The notes beneath the pieces were generated by a model, which saw nothing but the letters and a program-made list of their open reading frames with translations, did not search any database and was not told the origin of the DNA. From the NCBI GenBank assembly GCA_017979445.1, contig CM030706.1, positions 5,435,595-5,499,594 of the forward strand: a stretch of 64,000 nucleotides of DNA. Direction: 5' to 3'. The DNA is from Akebia trifoliata. Lineage: Eukaryota > Streptophyta > Magnoliopsida > Ranunculales > Lardizabalaceae. Below, piece by piece: positions 35,816-49,100 of the stretch. Made by a program: the position numbers and the translations under genes. Position 1 is the stretch's first letter. Each line of letters opens with the position of its first letter.

Positions 35816-35975
35816 AAGTAACATTAAAATGTACATCGATTGTACATTTTGATGTGGTGGTGCTCACATAACTATAGATGCTTTTCATTGAGATATGAGT
35901 GAAAGCATCAATGGTTATGCGTGCACCACCACATCAGAATGTTAGAATCGATGTACATTTCAATGTTACTCTAGC
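35816..35975. mobile_element. Palindromic MITE
   Basis: The outer arms are AGTAACATTAAAATGTACATCGATT and its inverse. Inner arms read GATGTGGTGGTGC and GCACCACCACATC. ATGCT/AGCAT lies at the extreme ends. About 160 bp, non-coding. Confidence 0.75.
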
Positions 35976-36439
35976 ATGACTCTTCTTTATAAACTTCCCA
36001 AAAACCTAACTTGCTTGGTTTTGAAGATGAAAAATCAAATGGGACGAAGATGATTCGTTTTGATGAAGATGATAGGTTCAGACCGAGCTTGATTAAGCCC
36101 CAACCCTAAAGAGGTGGACTCTACCTTAGTCCAACTCTATACCCATATTGGACCTAAGACGATTAAGCCCTAATCTACCTTAACAGGTTTGGTTCAATCA
36201 AATATTATTTTAATGAAAAAATTATAATTGTATGTGAAGATTGTCCAATCAAATCAGAAATTAATATCCTACTTAACTTCTAATGATTATAAATGATAAT
36301 TGTACAATTTCACTTTAATTCAAGTTTTAATACAAAAACATATATCTAACTATAAACAATATCTAAAGTCCCAACCCAGATTTGATTGGGTGAAAAATTT
36401 TCTTTGCGGGCTCAATGTCAAGGCCCTAATCCTTATTTT

Positions 36440-36530
36440 TGGGCCGGGTCGGATTAGCATCCAATGGGCTCAATTAACACTCGTGGGCCAACCAGTCCCT
36501 GTCCATATAAAATTATAAATTCATGGATGG
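36440..36530 (+). promoter_or_regulatory. Probable core promoter of the WBP11-like gene
   Basis: Three TGGGCC/T motifs (36440, 36465, 36484) lie within 50 bases, followed by TATAAAATTATAAAT at about 36505-36520. TGGGCY 'site II' motifs are frequent in promoters of plant housekeeping and ribosome or splicing genes. The transcription start was not identified. Confidence 0.5.
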
Positions 36531-36672
36531 ATAAACTTGTTCGTTGGCAACTCTGAAGATCGCAAGTTCCCCCTTTTTACGACTTTGCCCTGAAAGCCTG
36601 GTTTTAGTGCTCCTTCGTCTATAGATCTCTGTTTGGAGAGAGAGAGGTTCGCGTCGATTTTAGGGCGCGAAG

Positions 36673-39600
36673 ATGAAGACCACGAAGGGAGGGAAGGTCA
36701 TGAACCCTACAGACGCCTATCGAAAAGAACTCCGCAAAAAGGAGTTAAAGAGGGTACGGAATTATCTCGCAAAATCGATTTCTAGGGTTTCTGTATCTTT
36801 CATCAATTAATCATTTTAGGCCTTTTGTTCTTTAAATTTTAGATGCATTATCGTGTGTTTGAACTTGAAACAATGGAATATAGATATATATCGTGATTTG
36901 GATTTTTATTGGACAATTTGGCTTGTAAAATTCAATCTTTTTTTGGGCTCTCACTACTTCAATCTTTAGGTTGAATTTCATTTATAAGTTTTTGGACTTT
37001 TGATTGCTATTAGAAGCTTAATTTATCATTCACTTGGAGAAAGTTGTTGAAATTATTAGAAATATGAGACCCAATTATTGTTTAACCTCCTTGGATCACT
37101 GCATCTGCTCAAGAAAAAAAAAGATAAAATTTTGCACAAAAAATTTCTTAGTAATGTGTTTTTTTTTAGCGCGGAAAATGGCATTATAGCTGTAAATAGA
37201 GTTGAATGGTGAAAAAAGATTCATATTGCCGTCCCCAATATTTGGGATAAGATGATTAAGCATTTTTATAAATAAATAAAATAAAAAATCCAAGTAGAAC
37301 AACAGGCCTACAATGCTCAATGATTACTTCCCGAGTAGATTTCTCCTTTCCTTGGAATATGCGCTTGTTCCTTTCTTTCCATAAGCCCCAACAAATGGTG
37401 GTGGGGATGAAATTCCAGAGCTTGAAAAAGCTGTAATTTTATGGTTCATTTAGCCTATTGTTTCATAAATTTACTTCTGCGAAACATGCTTATAAGATAT
37501 TGGTTTCTTTTGGTAAAGTCCTGTAGTCGGTCTTCATGGGTTTAAAAATATGGATTGTTTTTTGAGCTTAAAAACACTCCTCATTTTGCATTATTTGTTT
37601 ACTTTTTTGACAGAACAAAAAAGAAAGAAAGAAGGTGAGAGAGGTTGGAATTTTGAAGAAGGATCCTGAAACCATCAAGGAGCAAATCGATAAGTTGGAA
37701 ATGATGAGTAAGTCGTTCTTCAGCCGTTTCCAATTCATTATTGTGGAACAATTTGTCATCGTCTGTAATGTCAACTGAAATCTTCTTTCTGAAATGAGTG
37801 TGAATTTAAAATGCATTGGAAATTTTCATCAAAGCGGTTTGATATATTTGGATTAGGATTTGTTGTTAGATTTGATATCATCAGTCGGAGTTTAATAATC
37901 TATGGATCTTTATTTGCAGTCATGTTAGCTATATTGAAAAAATGTATTTTTTTATATCATTTTTTAGATATTGGTTAATGTAAGGTTGGCCATGGATAAC
38001 ACTAGACAGAAATGCATAACGGGATAATTGAAACTATCTGTGGTTGCGTCATGAAAAATAAATTTATGATCTGGCTTTTTAGTGATATACTTTGACACTA
38101 TTGTGTTATTTTCTTGTACTCTTTTCTCGTTGGTCTCCTCGACCACCTTTTAATATAAGTTGCATTTACCTATCAAATAATAGAAAAAAAGTATTCTCAT
38201 TGGGTCCATTGTACGATTTGGGACTTCTAATATGATTAGGTACAAGGAAAGGAAGGAATTAATATTTTTTTTTCTCGATTCCATCAAAGAAAGGGATCAC
38301 AAAGATCTCTTTATGCTTTGGCCTTGGGCTATTGTTTGAGTTGTCAAAGGGGTGCAACTGTTAATTTTTTTACTTTATTTTATAAATAGGCTCCAAATCT
38401 TCACTTATGTCATCATTTGTCTTTGTTGGTCCAAAGTAAAACAAAAAAAGCAACATAATTTTAGAAATGAAGTTTTACAAGCATCAAATGAAGATTATGG
38501 TTTTTGATAATTGATGTCCAAAACCCAAATTTCCATTAGAGGTAGTAGTCAATGGAAACAACAATGGTTTTATGTATTGGTTGAGACCAAGACATTTCAC
38601 AATGGATTACTATATGTAATGGACCAATGATCCTAATTTTTTTTGTTGAAATTTTTAATGTTTTTCTTAGTGCGTCACATCATGGTTCATGCCATCTAAA
38701 TCATTCGAATGTCTTTGTTTTTTCTGTTGGACAATCTTGAGACAAGATTTGAAACTTTGATATGATATTGCTAGGAGTGATATATCAAGTGAATCTTGTA
38801 CGCTATTGATTGGGCCAATATTGGTTTTATGAAGGACAATTCTTCAACAAGATTACAATTCAGAAATGGCCTATTTTGAAAAACAAATAACAATCCATCA
38901 ACAAAATGAATAAACAATGTTGGTGCCTCGGTGCCATTTGCTAGAGGTTGGTCGTAGAATTTAGTTTGCTAGTTAAAGAACTCTTACTCGGGTGGGACTA
39001 ATGAAATTAAATACTTGAGAAAAACAATTTGTATGTCTTGGTTAGCAAGGATCACATATGCTACTTGACCTAGATATGCAAATGGTTTGTAGTCTGTACC
39101 ATGATCCATTGACACCACACCAATTAACAATTGGATGCTATAGGTCTAAGCCCAAGCCTACACGTCGGATAATATATGTCTTTCCTTCCTTAGCCTCCTA
39201 GACAATTAGGTTGTGATCGCTTCATCAAACTCAACTTGGGGCTACTTCCGTTGAACATCCTTATTTGATGTAGTTTTATGAAGAGGTATTTATTTCCTCT
39301 TTGATTAGTTCTTGTAAACATAAATTTCACAATTTTATCTAAGACAGCAATTGATTCTTGTACCATATTATTTTCATCAATGACTTGATGAAACCGTTTC
39401 CATGTGGCATATACTCACCTCATGATTGATGTAGGACCTTTAGAGGAAATAAGGATTTTCTAAGGTTTAGGGTTAGGATCTCCAAAGATTATGGTTAAAG
39501 AAGTACTAGAGGGCTTAAAGAAAGGTGGAAGGTGGTTATACATTTACTTATCAAAAAAGTTGGAAAGGGGGGGGGGGGGTGGTTTATACTTGTGAAAGAA

Positions 39601-42600
39601 ATCTTAAATAAATATTTTGGGCTTTAAGAGAAGTTTTAACGATTGGGAAATCAACAAGGTGACTTCTCTCCTAGATCTCATCTCATCTCAGCATTTTGTT
39701 GAAAATGAGGAAGACCAAAGAGAGTGGATAGAGAGCAAGGACAAAAGATTCTCTGTTTGTTCCTTTCACAATTCGATGCTACCTATTTTCAATTAAGTTT
39801 TTTCGAAGCAAGCAATTTGGTCTCCTTTAGTTCTGTCAAGAGTCGCATTTTTTTTTTTTTTAATATATATTTATTTGGTCGGCCTCCCTTCACAGAATTC
39901 TAACTCTGGACAATTTGATAAAGAGGGGCCTCTCCGGATTTTTTTTCTCTGTAAGAGAAATGGAGAAATTGGAAGCCACATTCTATTGCATTGTCCCTTT
40001 TCTTCTTGTAATTGGGCTTATTTCCTCTCTTTTTCAGTTTGACTGGGTGTTTCCTAAGTCTATTTTAGAGGAACAAAATGTTGTTCCAGGGAGAGGAAAA
40101 AATCTCCCTAGGAAGTGACTTTGGACATCTTGGGCTTATTGTTCCTTTGGAGCAGACTTTGCAAAGATTTTAAGGGGGTGTTCTTTAAGATTTTTTCTTC
40201 AAGTGGGACGAGCTTTGTAGAGTGTAGTGCGGTTAGGAGTTTGTCGTTTGGGGTTTTGTTTTTGTTTTTTCTTTCTCCTTGTTCTTTTTTGCTTTACTTG
40301 TACATGGGCTATCTCGGGCACTAGCTTTTTCTTATAGGAAAAGATTCTATGATTTTAGGCATGTTGAAGAAGGAATAGATAAAGTATATCTAGGCTTTGA
40401 GAAGAAGAATAATGACACAGAATAAGAAGATAGATCTATTGGCATCACATCGACATTATACTAGGAATCACACCTAAGGGTGTGTGACAGGGATCTAAAA
40501 AAGAAAAAGCTTGATTTGGTAGGATGATAATGAATGGTTCAAACTCTTATTACGCCTCTTGTAAACTTTAAAATGCTATGATTGATCCCTATCACATTTT
40601 CAGTCCATTTGCTATACAATCTTCAAGCGACTACTAAGATCATTTCTAAATGCCATTAAAAAATCAAACCAATTATTGCTTAAGGTCAAAAATATTAAAC
40701 ACAATCTAGTGCAATGTTAATTGAGTTCTGAATATCAGAAAATATGCCAGGAAGGACAAGATGTTTACTTTTGTATCAGATCACACTGTGATTTTCTTGG
40801 ATTCATCACACATCAAGCTTAACTCAACTTTATCAGTTGCGTGTATGAACTTCAGAGATGGCCATATTAACTAAATACCCATGAGGTAACATAGAATGGT
40901 AAATGCTGTAATTACCATAACAATATGCATTTGTTTTGTCTCTAGGCATGTATGTTTATGTATTGGTGTTGTGCATGTGAGCGGGTGAGGTTATGTGTCT
41001 ATCACGGTATCACCTGAACTAGAATTTGAGTCTTTCAAATGTGGAGCAATACATAGCATGGATTCTCTTTACCTTTTGGGATGCTGATGCTACCTCTAAA
41101 TTGATTGCTGTTTGTTTGCTATGAAGAACTTGTTATTTGTTATTTGCAATCAATGTATCACAAGATCTTATTCCCCTTTTATTTGTTAAGTAATTTGTTA
41201 TTCAAATGCAAAACTATCAATTGTTGCAGAGGCAGATGGTGCTCTGGACAAGGCAAGGAAGCACAAGAAAAGGCAGCTTGAGGATACGTTGAACCTTGTT
41301 ATGAAGAAGAGAAGGGTAATATGGATTTTTGTTGCATTTGAACGATTTGGTTTCACATTGCTTCACTATATGAACTGATGCTTCTAAGTTTAAGTTAAAG
41401 CCTTTGTTGCATGGATTCTTCTAAAAAATGCTAAGCACCTGTCGGAATGTGTCACCCTCCATAGACTCAAGTGCAATACTTGATGATTATTTCTTTATTC
41501 CATTTCCAAATTGCAAGATGCCAATAGTGATTGGACAAAGAGTAAGGTGCCAACTTGGTAATGTTTGTGAGTGGTATTACTACAGGCCTGGGATCAGAAC
41601 CCTTGTCCTCACCCTTATACCTATAAAAAATGGTATAAGGTGTAGATGATGGCAATGATTTCCTTATTATTAGATATTCAGGAGTGTATCATTCATATAT
41701 TTTCATCGTCATCATTTCACTCCAGTATTTTTAAAAGGGGTGTGAGGCGTATGTCTCAAAGCGATATCCTGTTCTTCTTCTCTTATGTTGTTTCTTTGTT
41801 CTTGGCATGCAACATAATTTTTTTTTTAAATTTGAGGTAGTTATATACAATGTTGTCAAATGCGGTTGCATATTCTCATATGCTATTTTCAAAATGAAAA
41901 TCGCATATGATGTCATCGCATACACGGATACACCCAAAAATATGCCATTGCGCAATATGCGATGACATACTGTCCAAAGGTCATAAATATGACCGTTGGA
42001 CACAATTTTTTTTTAGTTTAAACTCACTTTTCTCTTATAAATATCGCACTTCTACCCCATATACTCCTTTTACAACATCTCTTCTACCTTCTAATCTCTT
42101 TCTTACTCTCACAAAAGCTCCGACTCTTAAATATCATTATATTTTCTACTGCATTCTCACATAATTATAATTATTCTCTAATCTCTACTCTACATTATTA
42201 CTCTCAAAGTTCAAGTCTCAACTCAAGTCACTCTCAACTCTCAAGACTTTAAAGAATAAGAAAGCTACTCAAGAATCGAGATTTAAACATTTCCTGCATT
42301 TTTATTTTTAATTTTTTTCCTCTTGTAGCATATGCCACACATATGTGATGTGCGAAATGGCATACACGTTGCACACGGCCGCATATGCTATTTAAAAACA
42401 TTGGAAATATGTGCAAAGAGAGTTGTTGATTTGATTCATGAATAAATTTTAGTAGTATTTGGTATTATGCATAGAAAGTTATTGAAAAACAGTATTTAAT
42501 TATATTGTTGCAATTAATGTAAATAGTAATTTACCCTAGAAGCTTTCAGTTATTAAAATATAAAATGTTTTTTCTCGTTGAAATATAAAGTAATAGCATT

Positions 42601-45600
42601 TTATATTGTTATTAGTATTAGGGAATAAATCTTGGAATCTCGAGGATTCGAAACTTGAAATTAGGAAGTACGGTTTTCCTCATTTTTCTAATTTTTTCCC
42701 AATATTAACACTTTATACATGTTATTTATTTAAAAATTCTATACACCTTGTGCTTCAAGGTGTTGGTCAACTGAGCACCACGGCTCAACGCTTGATAACA
42801 TTGTTGCAGCCAACCCCAAACTTTTGGGGTAAGGCTTTGATGATAATAATGATATATTCTGACTGTGCACTCTCCCATAGAAATTTTCTTTATTAGAATA
42901 TATGTATAACTTAATGATACATATCATATCTCGTCAGACAATTTATTATATAAAAATAAATAATGTAGTCTAAATTCTTTAATATAATGCTGAGTCCATG
43001 AATCCTATTATTTGGGATTTTTTGAATCTTACACTTCAATTTCCTTGTCGGTAGTGTCCGGCTCAACAGCTTGGCTTTGCGAGTGAAATGCCTTTTCTCG
43101 CACCTTAGCATATAAAAATACAATTTGGCATCACAAAGGGTTTTGCTATTTTCTGTTGCTAGTCCTGATGTTGGTGATGAACCTTGTTGGCATTCTATAT
43201 TCTATCTGCACGGCTATATTTTAATTTTATTTGTACTTAAACATGTTTATGCAATGACTAGAACCTTCAAACTTTTTTATAGGAGTATGAAGAGAAATTG
43301 AGGGAAAAGGGCGAGACACCAGTGATGTTTAGGTGAAGAGGCTTTTCCTTTCCTTTTTTTTTTTTCTTTTTCTTTTTCTTTTTATCGTTCTTTGCAAGAC
43401 ATACCTAGCAGTGATTTAAATTCTTAATCCAATTCTTTCCTACCCAAATTACAGTCTGGCTTTATGTTTTGTTTCAGCCACTTGGGACCTCCTCGGAGAC
43501 GAACTGCGGAAGAAGAAGAGAGAGCAAAACATCCAAAGCCAGAAGTACTCTTAAATCTGATTCAGGCAGATAAATCCTAACCCTTTTGGTTTCCATGCTA
43601 ATCGATTTTCTGTTTTGCAGGATTCTGTTTACTATCATCCTATGTTAAACCCTACTGGGGCACCACCACCTGGAAAGCCTCCCATGTACAAATCATCAAT
43701 AGGTCAATTTGATTATCTCTTTTAGAAACTAACGATTTTATTGCTTTTATATCGATACATCCGTTTTTATTTTATTTATTTTTTTACTATTGGCTTTTTC
43801 CCTATAGGTCCCAGGATTCCCTTGTCCGCAGCTTCAAGTGACGTGGCAACATCATCAATGTCAGAATCAGAAGACATGTCTTTAGCTGTACCCCCTCCAC
43901 CTCCTCCACTTCCACCCTTGCCAGATTCTAGTGATTTGGGTTCTGTAGATGGTTCTGCATTACCTTCATCTTTGCCGCTACCTCCTCCACCTCCGATGCC
44001 ACCAAAGCCTGCCCCCGCCGCCAACTTAGGTTCTACATTGCCCCCACCACCTCCAGGGCCCCCACCTAAAGAACAAGCTGATGGTCTCAATCAACTTCCT
44101 CCGCCTCCGCCAGTTCAACGTCCTACTCAGCCTCCTCCACCTGGAACTGGTGGAAGTGAGAGGATTAAAAGTCAAACTTCAGCATCAGATGACCTGAACG
44201 TGGAGTCCGAGCGGGTAAGTTCTTCTCATTTATGTTTTGGAGATTGAACTCATTCAGTGCTAAAACAGTTGAGTCCGACTAGCATTACTTAGTAAGATTT
44301 CAATTCCTTCTAAGGGCCATTGAGCTCACTTTGTAGTATCCAAAAAGACAATCCTTTGCCACAGGGTTGTAGAGGACAAAATTCCATTAACTTTGATTTT
44401 TTTATTTTCTACTTTTTCACTGTTAAATTTTAATTTTAAATTTGGGAGTTCGGTGGCTGTCCATTTTCAAAACCTTGGGTCAAGCCCCCCAAAAAAATGA
44501 TTTTTTTAAATCCGAGTTTTTCCATGAAGTCTAGAGGGCTGTGGTGTTGGATTGCCAGTTTGGTAATCCATTTGAGCTCAAAGACCCTTAGTAAGAGCCA
44601 AAATCTTAACTAGTAAGGAAATTGTTTTTTAAAACAATTTGTTGTAACTCTCCCTCTCTCTATTGTAGGTACTTAACGTGCTCCCTCCTCCTCCTCCGCC
44701 TCCTCCTGGGTTGCCACCGAAATCGATGAATCATCATTTGGAAGGCAAACCTTCCCAATTTGATGCCAATAATTCTACAGGGACCAAGGATGCCCCTAAC
44801 ATGATTCCACCACTGCCACCACCTCCAAGGCAACCAATGCCACCACCTAGGCCTGCCTTAGTCCCAACGCTACAACCTGACGTCTTGCCCCCAGGCATTT
44901 CACGCTTGCCTCCACCCCCACCCCCACCTCCATCAGGACCACCACCATTACCTATACCTGGACTTGCTGTCCACCCTGTTCCCCCTGGAATGGTTGTCCC
45001 ACCAATGCCCAGACCACCTTTTGGTCCTCCACCCGGACCACCACCAATGATGAGACCACCACTACCTCCTGGCCCACCGACCTTTCAAGAGGATGATCAT
45101 GCTCTAGTTAGACCTTCAGTAGCTCAGAAGCCATCATATGTCAAGTCGGCTGCATCTACTGTTGTGAAGAGGCCACTGGCACAGCATACCCCGGAACTTA
45201 CAGCTATGGTGAGTTTCACCATCCTTACCCCCCTCTTACTATGTTGCTATTCTTATATTGAAGCTTACCTTGATACTGCCAAAACATGCACTGAAAATTG
45301 AAAAATTTTCAACACGGCACATGGTTCATTTTAATTCCCAAAATCGGTAATTTACTGTTTTCAGAATTAAAGCATTTTCGTTAAGGTGGGTAAAAAAATT
45401 CACTGTTTTATAAAGAATCGTGATAAACTGACTCGAAAAAAGATACTCGAAATTCACTCAACTGACGTGGTATGTGCACAGAATCAATGATTTTTTCCTT
45501 GGAATACACGAGGAAAAATATTTATGGTTCTGTGTGGTTGAGTTAATTTGGAGTGTCTTTTTTCAAGTCAGTTTATCATCATTCTTTTATAAAACAGAAC

Positions 45601-46130
45601 TTTTTAAACTGTTTTGCTGAAACTAAAACAGCGAAAGTATTTACTGTTTTATAGAATAGGATTTTTTTTACTATTCATTTCAAAATCATACCTAATCTTA
45701 CTGTTTTGGTAAAAAAAATTAATTCCGAAAATTACAATTTACCATTTTTGAATTGAAATAAATGGTGTGCTGTTTTGGTAATTGTTCAATTTTACTGTGT
45801 CGTTTTGGTAACTATCCCATTGTATGAAACTGTTACTGGTTTCTATTCACAATTACCTATAATTGCTACTTGAATAATATCCTAATATCAGTTGTCCAAA
45901 TTCAGGTTCCTGCATCTGTACGCGTGAGGAGAGAGACTGTCGCCCAAAAAGCAAAACCAAAGCCATCGATATCAACAGTAACAACAACTCCCCGGTCAAC
46001 AGCACCTGCACCCGTTATAAAGTCGGATATGGTGAATTCGTCATCATCTGCACCAAAGACACATAGCATTGATGACTCATATACAGCCTTCTTGGAGGAC
46101 ATGAAGGCCCTTGGTGCACTTGATGGTTGA
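36673..46130 (+). CDS. WBP11: WW-domain-binding protein 11-like pre-mRNA splicing factor
   Basis: Nine exons: 36673-36753, 37614-37707, 41230-41315, 43283-43332, 43478-43544, 43621-43702, 43808-44214, 44669-45208, 45906-46130. They give 543 residues with all phases consistent. The N-terminus ([19 protein letters not shown] and a very basic run, about residues 1-130) is the conserved Wbp11 domain. The rest is dominated by poly-proline blocks of six to eight Pro separated by Gly/Met/Leu, the ligands expected for WW domains. It ends with a conserved short tail ([16 protein letters not shown]). In animals WBP11 is a nuclear spliceosome-associated protein and binds PQBP1. The plant role is inferred. 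Introns 2 (3.5 kb) and 3 (2.0 kb) are long and carry transposon remnants. Confidence 0.9.
37090..37420 (-). pseudogene. LINE ORF2 C-terminal fragment in WBP11-like intron 1
   Basis: Read on the minus strand, about 37312-37400 encodes [18 protein letters not shown], matching the 'WKERN.R.F' block near the C-terminus of plant L1-type LINE ORF2. It lies antisense to the host gene. The left part is AT-rich and unassigned. Confidence 0.65.
39690..40330 (+). pseudogene. LINE ORF2 C-terminal fragment in WBP11-like intron 2
   Basis: Pieces in shifting frames read 'NLIKRGL', 'ILLHCPF' (the zinc-binding region after reverse transcriptase) and '[12 protein letters not shown]', in the order seen in plant LINE ORF2 tails. 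Stops and shifts are frequent. It is sense to the host gene. Confidence 0.65.
41849..42410. mobile_element. hAT-like non-autonomous element in WBP11-like intron 3
   Basis: The left end is CAATGTTGTCAAATGCGGTTGCATAT. The right end is the inverse of CAATGTTTTTAAATAGCATATGCGG. The subterminal regions are rich in CGCATATG-type motifs, and the middle has a TATAAATA and a CT-rich tract. The 8-bp flanks GTTATATA and GAAATATG match only partly. Confidence 0.6.
44272..44618. repeat. Repeat family B element in WBP11-like intron 7
   Basis: The left end is GAGTCCGACTAGCATTACT. The right end carries ACTAGTAAGG, with inverse subterminal pairs (TTGAGCTCA near both ends, GGATTACC/GGTAATCC). Related sequences lie at 26760-27415 and 32030-32212. 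Confidence 0.6.
45310..45810. repeat. Palindromic element in WBP11-like intron 8
   Basis: GATAAACTGACTCGAAAAAAGA at the left (about 45420) is mirrored by TTTTTTCAAGTCAGTTTATC at the right (about 45560-45582). Outer segments rich in CTGTTTT/AAAACAG and GTAATTTAC also mirror loosely. It fills most of intron 8. A smaller relative may lie at about 49365-49480. Confidence 0.6.
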
Positions 46131-49100
46131 GCTGCTGATGGTAAATACGTGCCCTTGATTTCTTTTGATAAGATTTTTCCCTTAATGGAAACACCACTAG
46201 GCTTATATTGTTGGCTGTTTCATTGTGTCCTGAGGGGTGATGTAACTTCTTGATGTTATTTTTCTATGATGGATGTGAGAAATGTAACAACCTGCAAGAG
46301 ACTAAGAACTAGTCCTTTTGGTACATATTCTTTTCTTATGAGAGAAAAATGCAGATGGCTGAAAGATTCCTCTGCAGCCATTGAAGACTTAATGGAGAGA
46401 CGCTCGTTTGATCCAGTACTAAACGACTACGTGGAAAGGGATTTCTGAAGTTTATAGGTCGAAAAGATCGATAAAGATATGTTACGATGTGCCTAATACT
46501 TTATGCCACCTTAATCTTCCTATCGTTTCATTTGAGTCTTGCATTCAGGTTTAGCTAACTTGTTAATTTCCTGATGAATAATTCAAGAGATAGTGGGACC
46601 ATACAACATATAAAGATGTTTGAATTAAGGGATGAGTTCTAGAAAATAATAAAGAGTAAGGCTAGCCTGATTAACTTAGGAAGGTTTCAATCTTGCTAAG
46701 AAAATTATTGTAAACCGAGTCAAATGGTTTTTGTCATTAGATGAGATGACTCGGCCGAGATGAGTCCTCAAACCAAGATTTGAAACCATGCCATGATCTG
46801 AAAGTATAATGTACATTATAAAAAAAAATATTTCAGTTGAAAATGACTTATTTCTCCTTGTAAAAAAAGGTTTTTTTTCAGAGTTGTTGAGAGGGCCTAC
46901 TCCTTTATTTTATTGGGGGGACCAAAAGTACAAGTACCCACTTGGTAAAAAGTAAATTCTCAATTCGCAGACTTAATTAAACGTGATTCTTAATGCACAC
47001 ACCCAATGAACAATCAAATGAAATAGATTTTTATTCTCAATTCATTCACCCACAGAATCAATCTCTTTTAAAAATGTTTCGATGAGAGTTTTAAGTTTTA
47101 ATTTTACTTATTTTTCATATATTAACACCTACAATTGAGTCAAAGTCATTTACATGAGAAATTTATGTTGGGTGCATACTTATCAAATCTGTTTGGTAAT
47201 GATCGATAGGTACCTACTGAATTTCCTAAAATAAATTTGATTTGAACCTACCGTACAAATCTGTCAAAAAATCTTCGAGTTTTTCAACTTAAAATTGTTA
47301 TTTTAAAGGTTTTGATAGTGAGTTTTTCCATCTTCCTTGATAATTAAAAAAAAAAAAAAAAAATCAGAGATATAAGATTACTTGAAAATGAAATCTGAAA
47401 ATCTAATCTTCATTGATTCAACCTCTCATAAAATTCAAAAGGAGAGAGAGGGGTAAGTGATTGATGACTACGATTGATGATGACGGTGGTGGTGGTCGCG
47501 ATAGGGAAGAATAAGATGTTAGGTATGTGTATTGAGAATTTTAGAAAAGCGTCAAAATATAAACTTTATTGTTTTACATTTTATGGTCAGGTGGGTACGT
47601 AGAGTACTTTTGGTGTGTCCAAATAGACACTCCTTTTTTTTTTTTTTAAGTGTAAATTTTTATTAATAAATGAAATTAACAAAGTAAAACAAAAACAACA
47701 AGAAAAGAAAGAAAATGGGAAGGGTGGTGGAAGCTGAGGCAACCCCCATATACATGGCAATGGATAGAATCTTATCTAAACACAAAATCATCAAAAGAAA
47801 TACCCCAAGAATTTCTTACTCAACTTAGACCAAAGGTATAACGGACTCAATATCTCCATGAAGATGCCTTGGGAATTCCTTTCCTTACCCTGAAACACCT
47901 TATTATTTCTTTCTTTCCAACAACCAATAGCTGAGGGAAGGATCACTTAGAAGTACTTCTTCCAAAAGGAAAATATGTCCAAAAGGAAAATATGTTGTAA
48001 GCTCACCCTTCTAGAAATGAAATTTTTTTTTTTGAGATAAAACCCAAATGATATGAAATTTTGAAAGAAAGAGTGACCAAACGTCCCTAGAGAATGAGCA
48101 ATGAATAAGGTATGATCAACGAACCCCTCATCTCTCCCGCATAAGGGGCACAAATTTAGACTAATTCAACCACGGATGATTAAGTTGTCCACCGTTAGGA
48201 TTCTCTATAATGAAGCCAACCACAAAAAAGAGAAACCTTTGAAGGAACTAAACCATTATTATTATTATTATTATTTTCTTGATAAACAAATTGGGTATGA
48301 AAGAGTTGGCTCTTTCCATTCTTAGAATTTCTTCTTAAGCCAATGTGTAACATTTCAACCTAGTGATATTAGATCCAACCATTATAGGAATTGAAGGAAA
48401 TTTAAACTAGATTTGAAATGAAAATAATTTGCAATTGGATGATATAGGAAGAGGAAATAGTGTTGTGTTTGGTGATATAAGATCACCACTTTCTTTTGTT
48501 TCTAAGGGTTGATGAGCTTTTTAATGTATGTGGGTATTTTGGGTAATGTCCTTTCATTAGTCTATAAGAAATAAAAATGATTTCTAGATGGTAGTTGTTG
48601 TTCATAAAGATTTTCTTTTTCTTTCTAAATATGGGTTTTTCTCTTTGGTAAAGAGTGTGAGAAAACATCGAGTCTCTATAAATATTATTCTTCTTTTGTA
48701 AAATTTAGAACCTCAAGGTTCTTCAGGGTGATCTTCATATTATTGTCAGGAAGTGAGAACGAGATTTCTTGTTTTAGTCTTACTAGAGTTGAGTGTTGGA
48801 GGTAATTATAAACATCCATTGTTATATTTTCTTCCTTGATTAATAGATTTTTACTTATTGGCTTATCTATGAATGTAACTTCATTGTGGGTGAACCAAGT
48901 GTATCTTATGTAGTGGTTATTTTTTTTTCTCTACGATCTTTATTGTTACTTGCATTTTTTTTTGCAACACATTCTAGGGATTTGATTATTATAATTAATT
49001 CATTTATTATAAAAGGGGATTAATTTTGATAATTGATTTCCGTGTGTGATTTGGGATCTGAACAACTGGAAAGTGGAAGAACGAAGTACACAAAAGGAAG

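Noticed and set aside
43776..44090. Glycine-rich minus-strand frame opposite WBP11-like exon 7
   Set aside because: It is the antisense of the proline-coding repeats.
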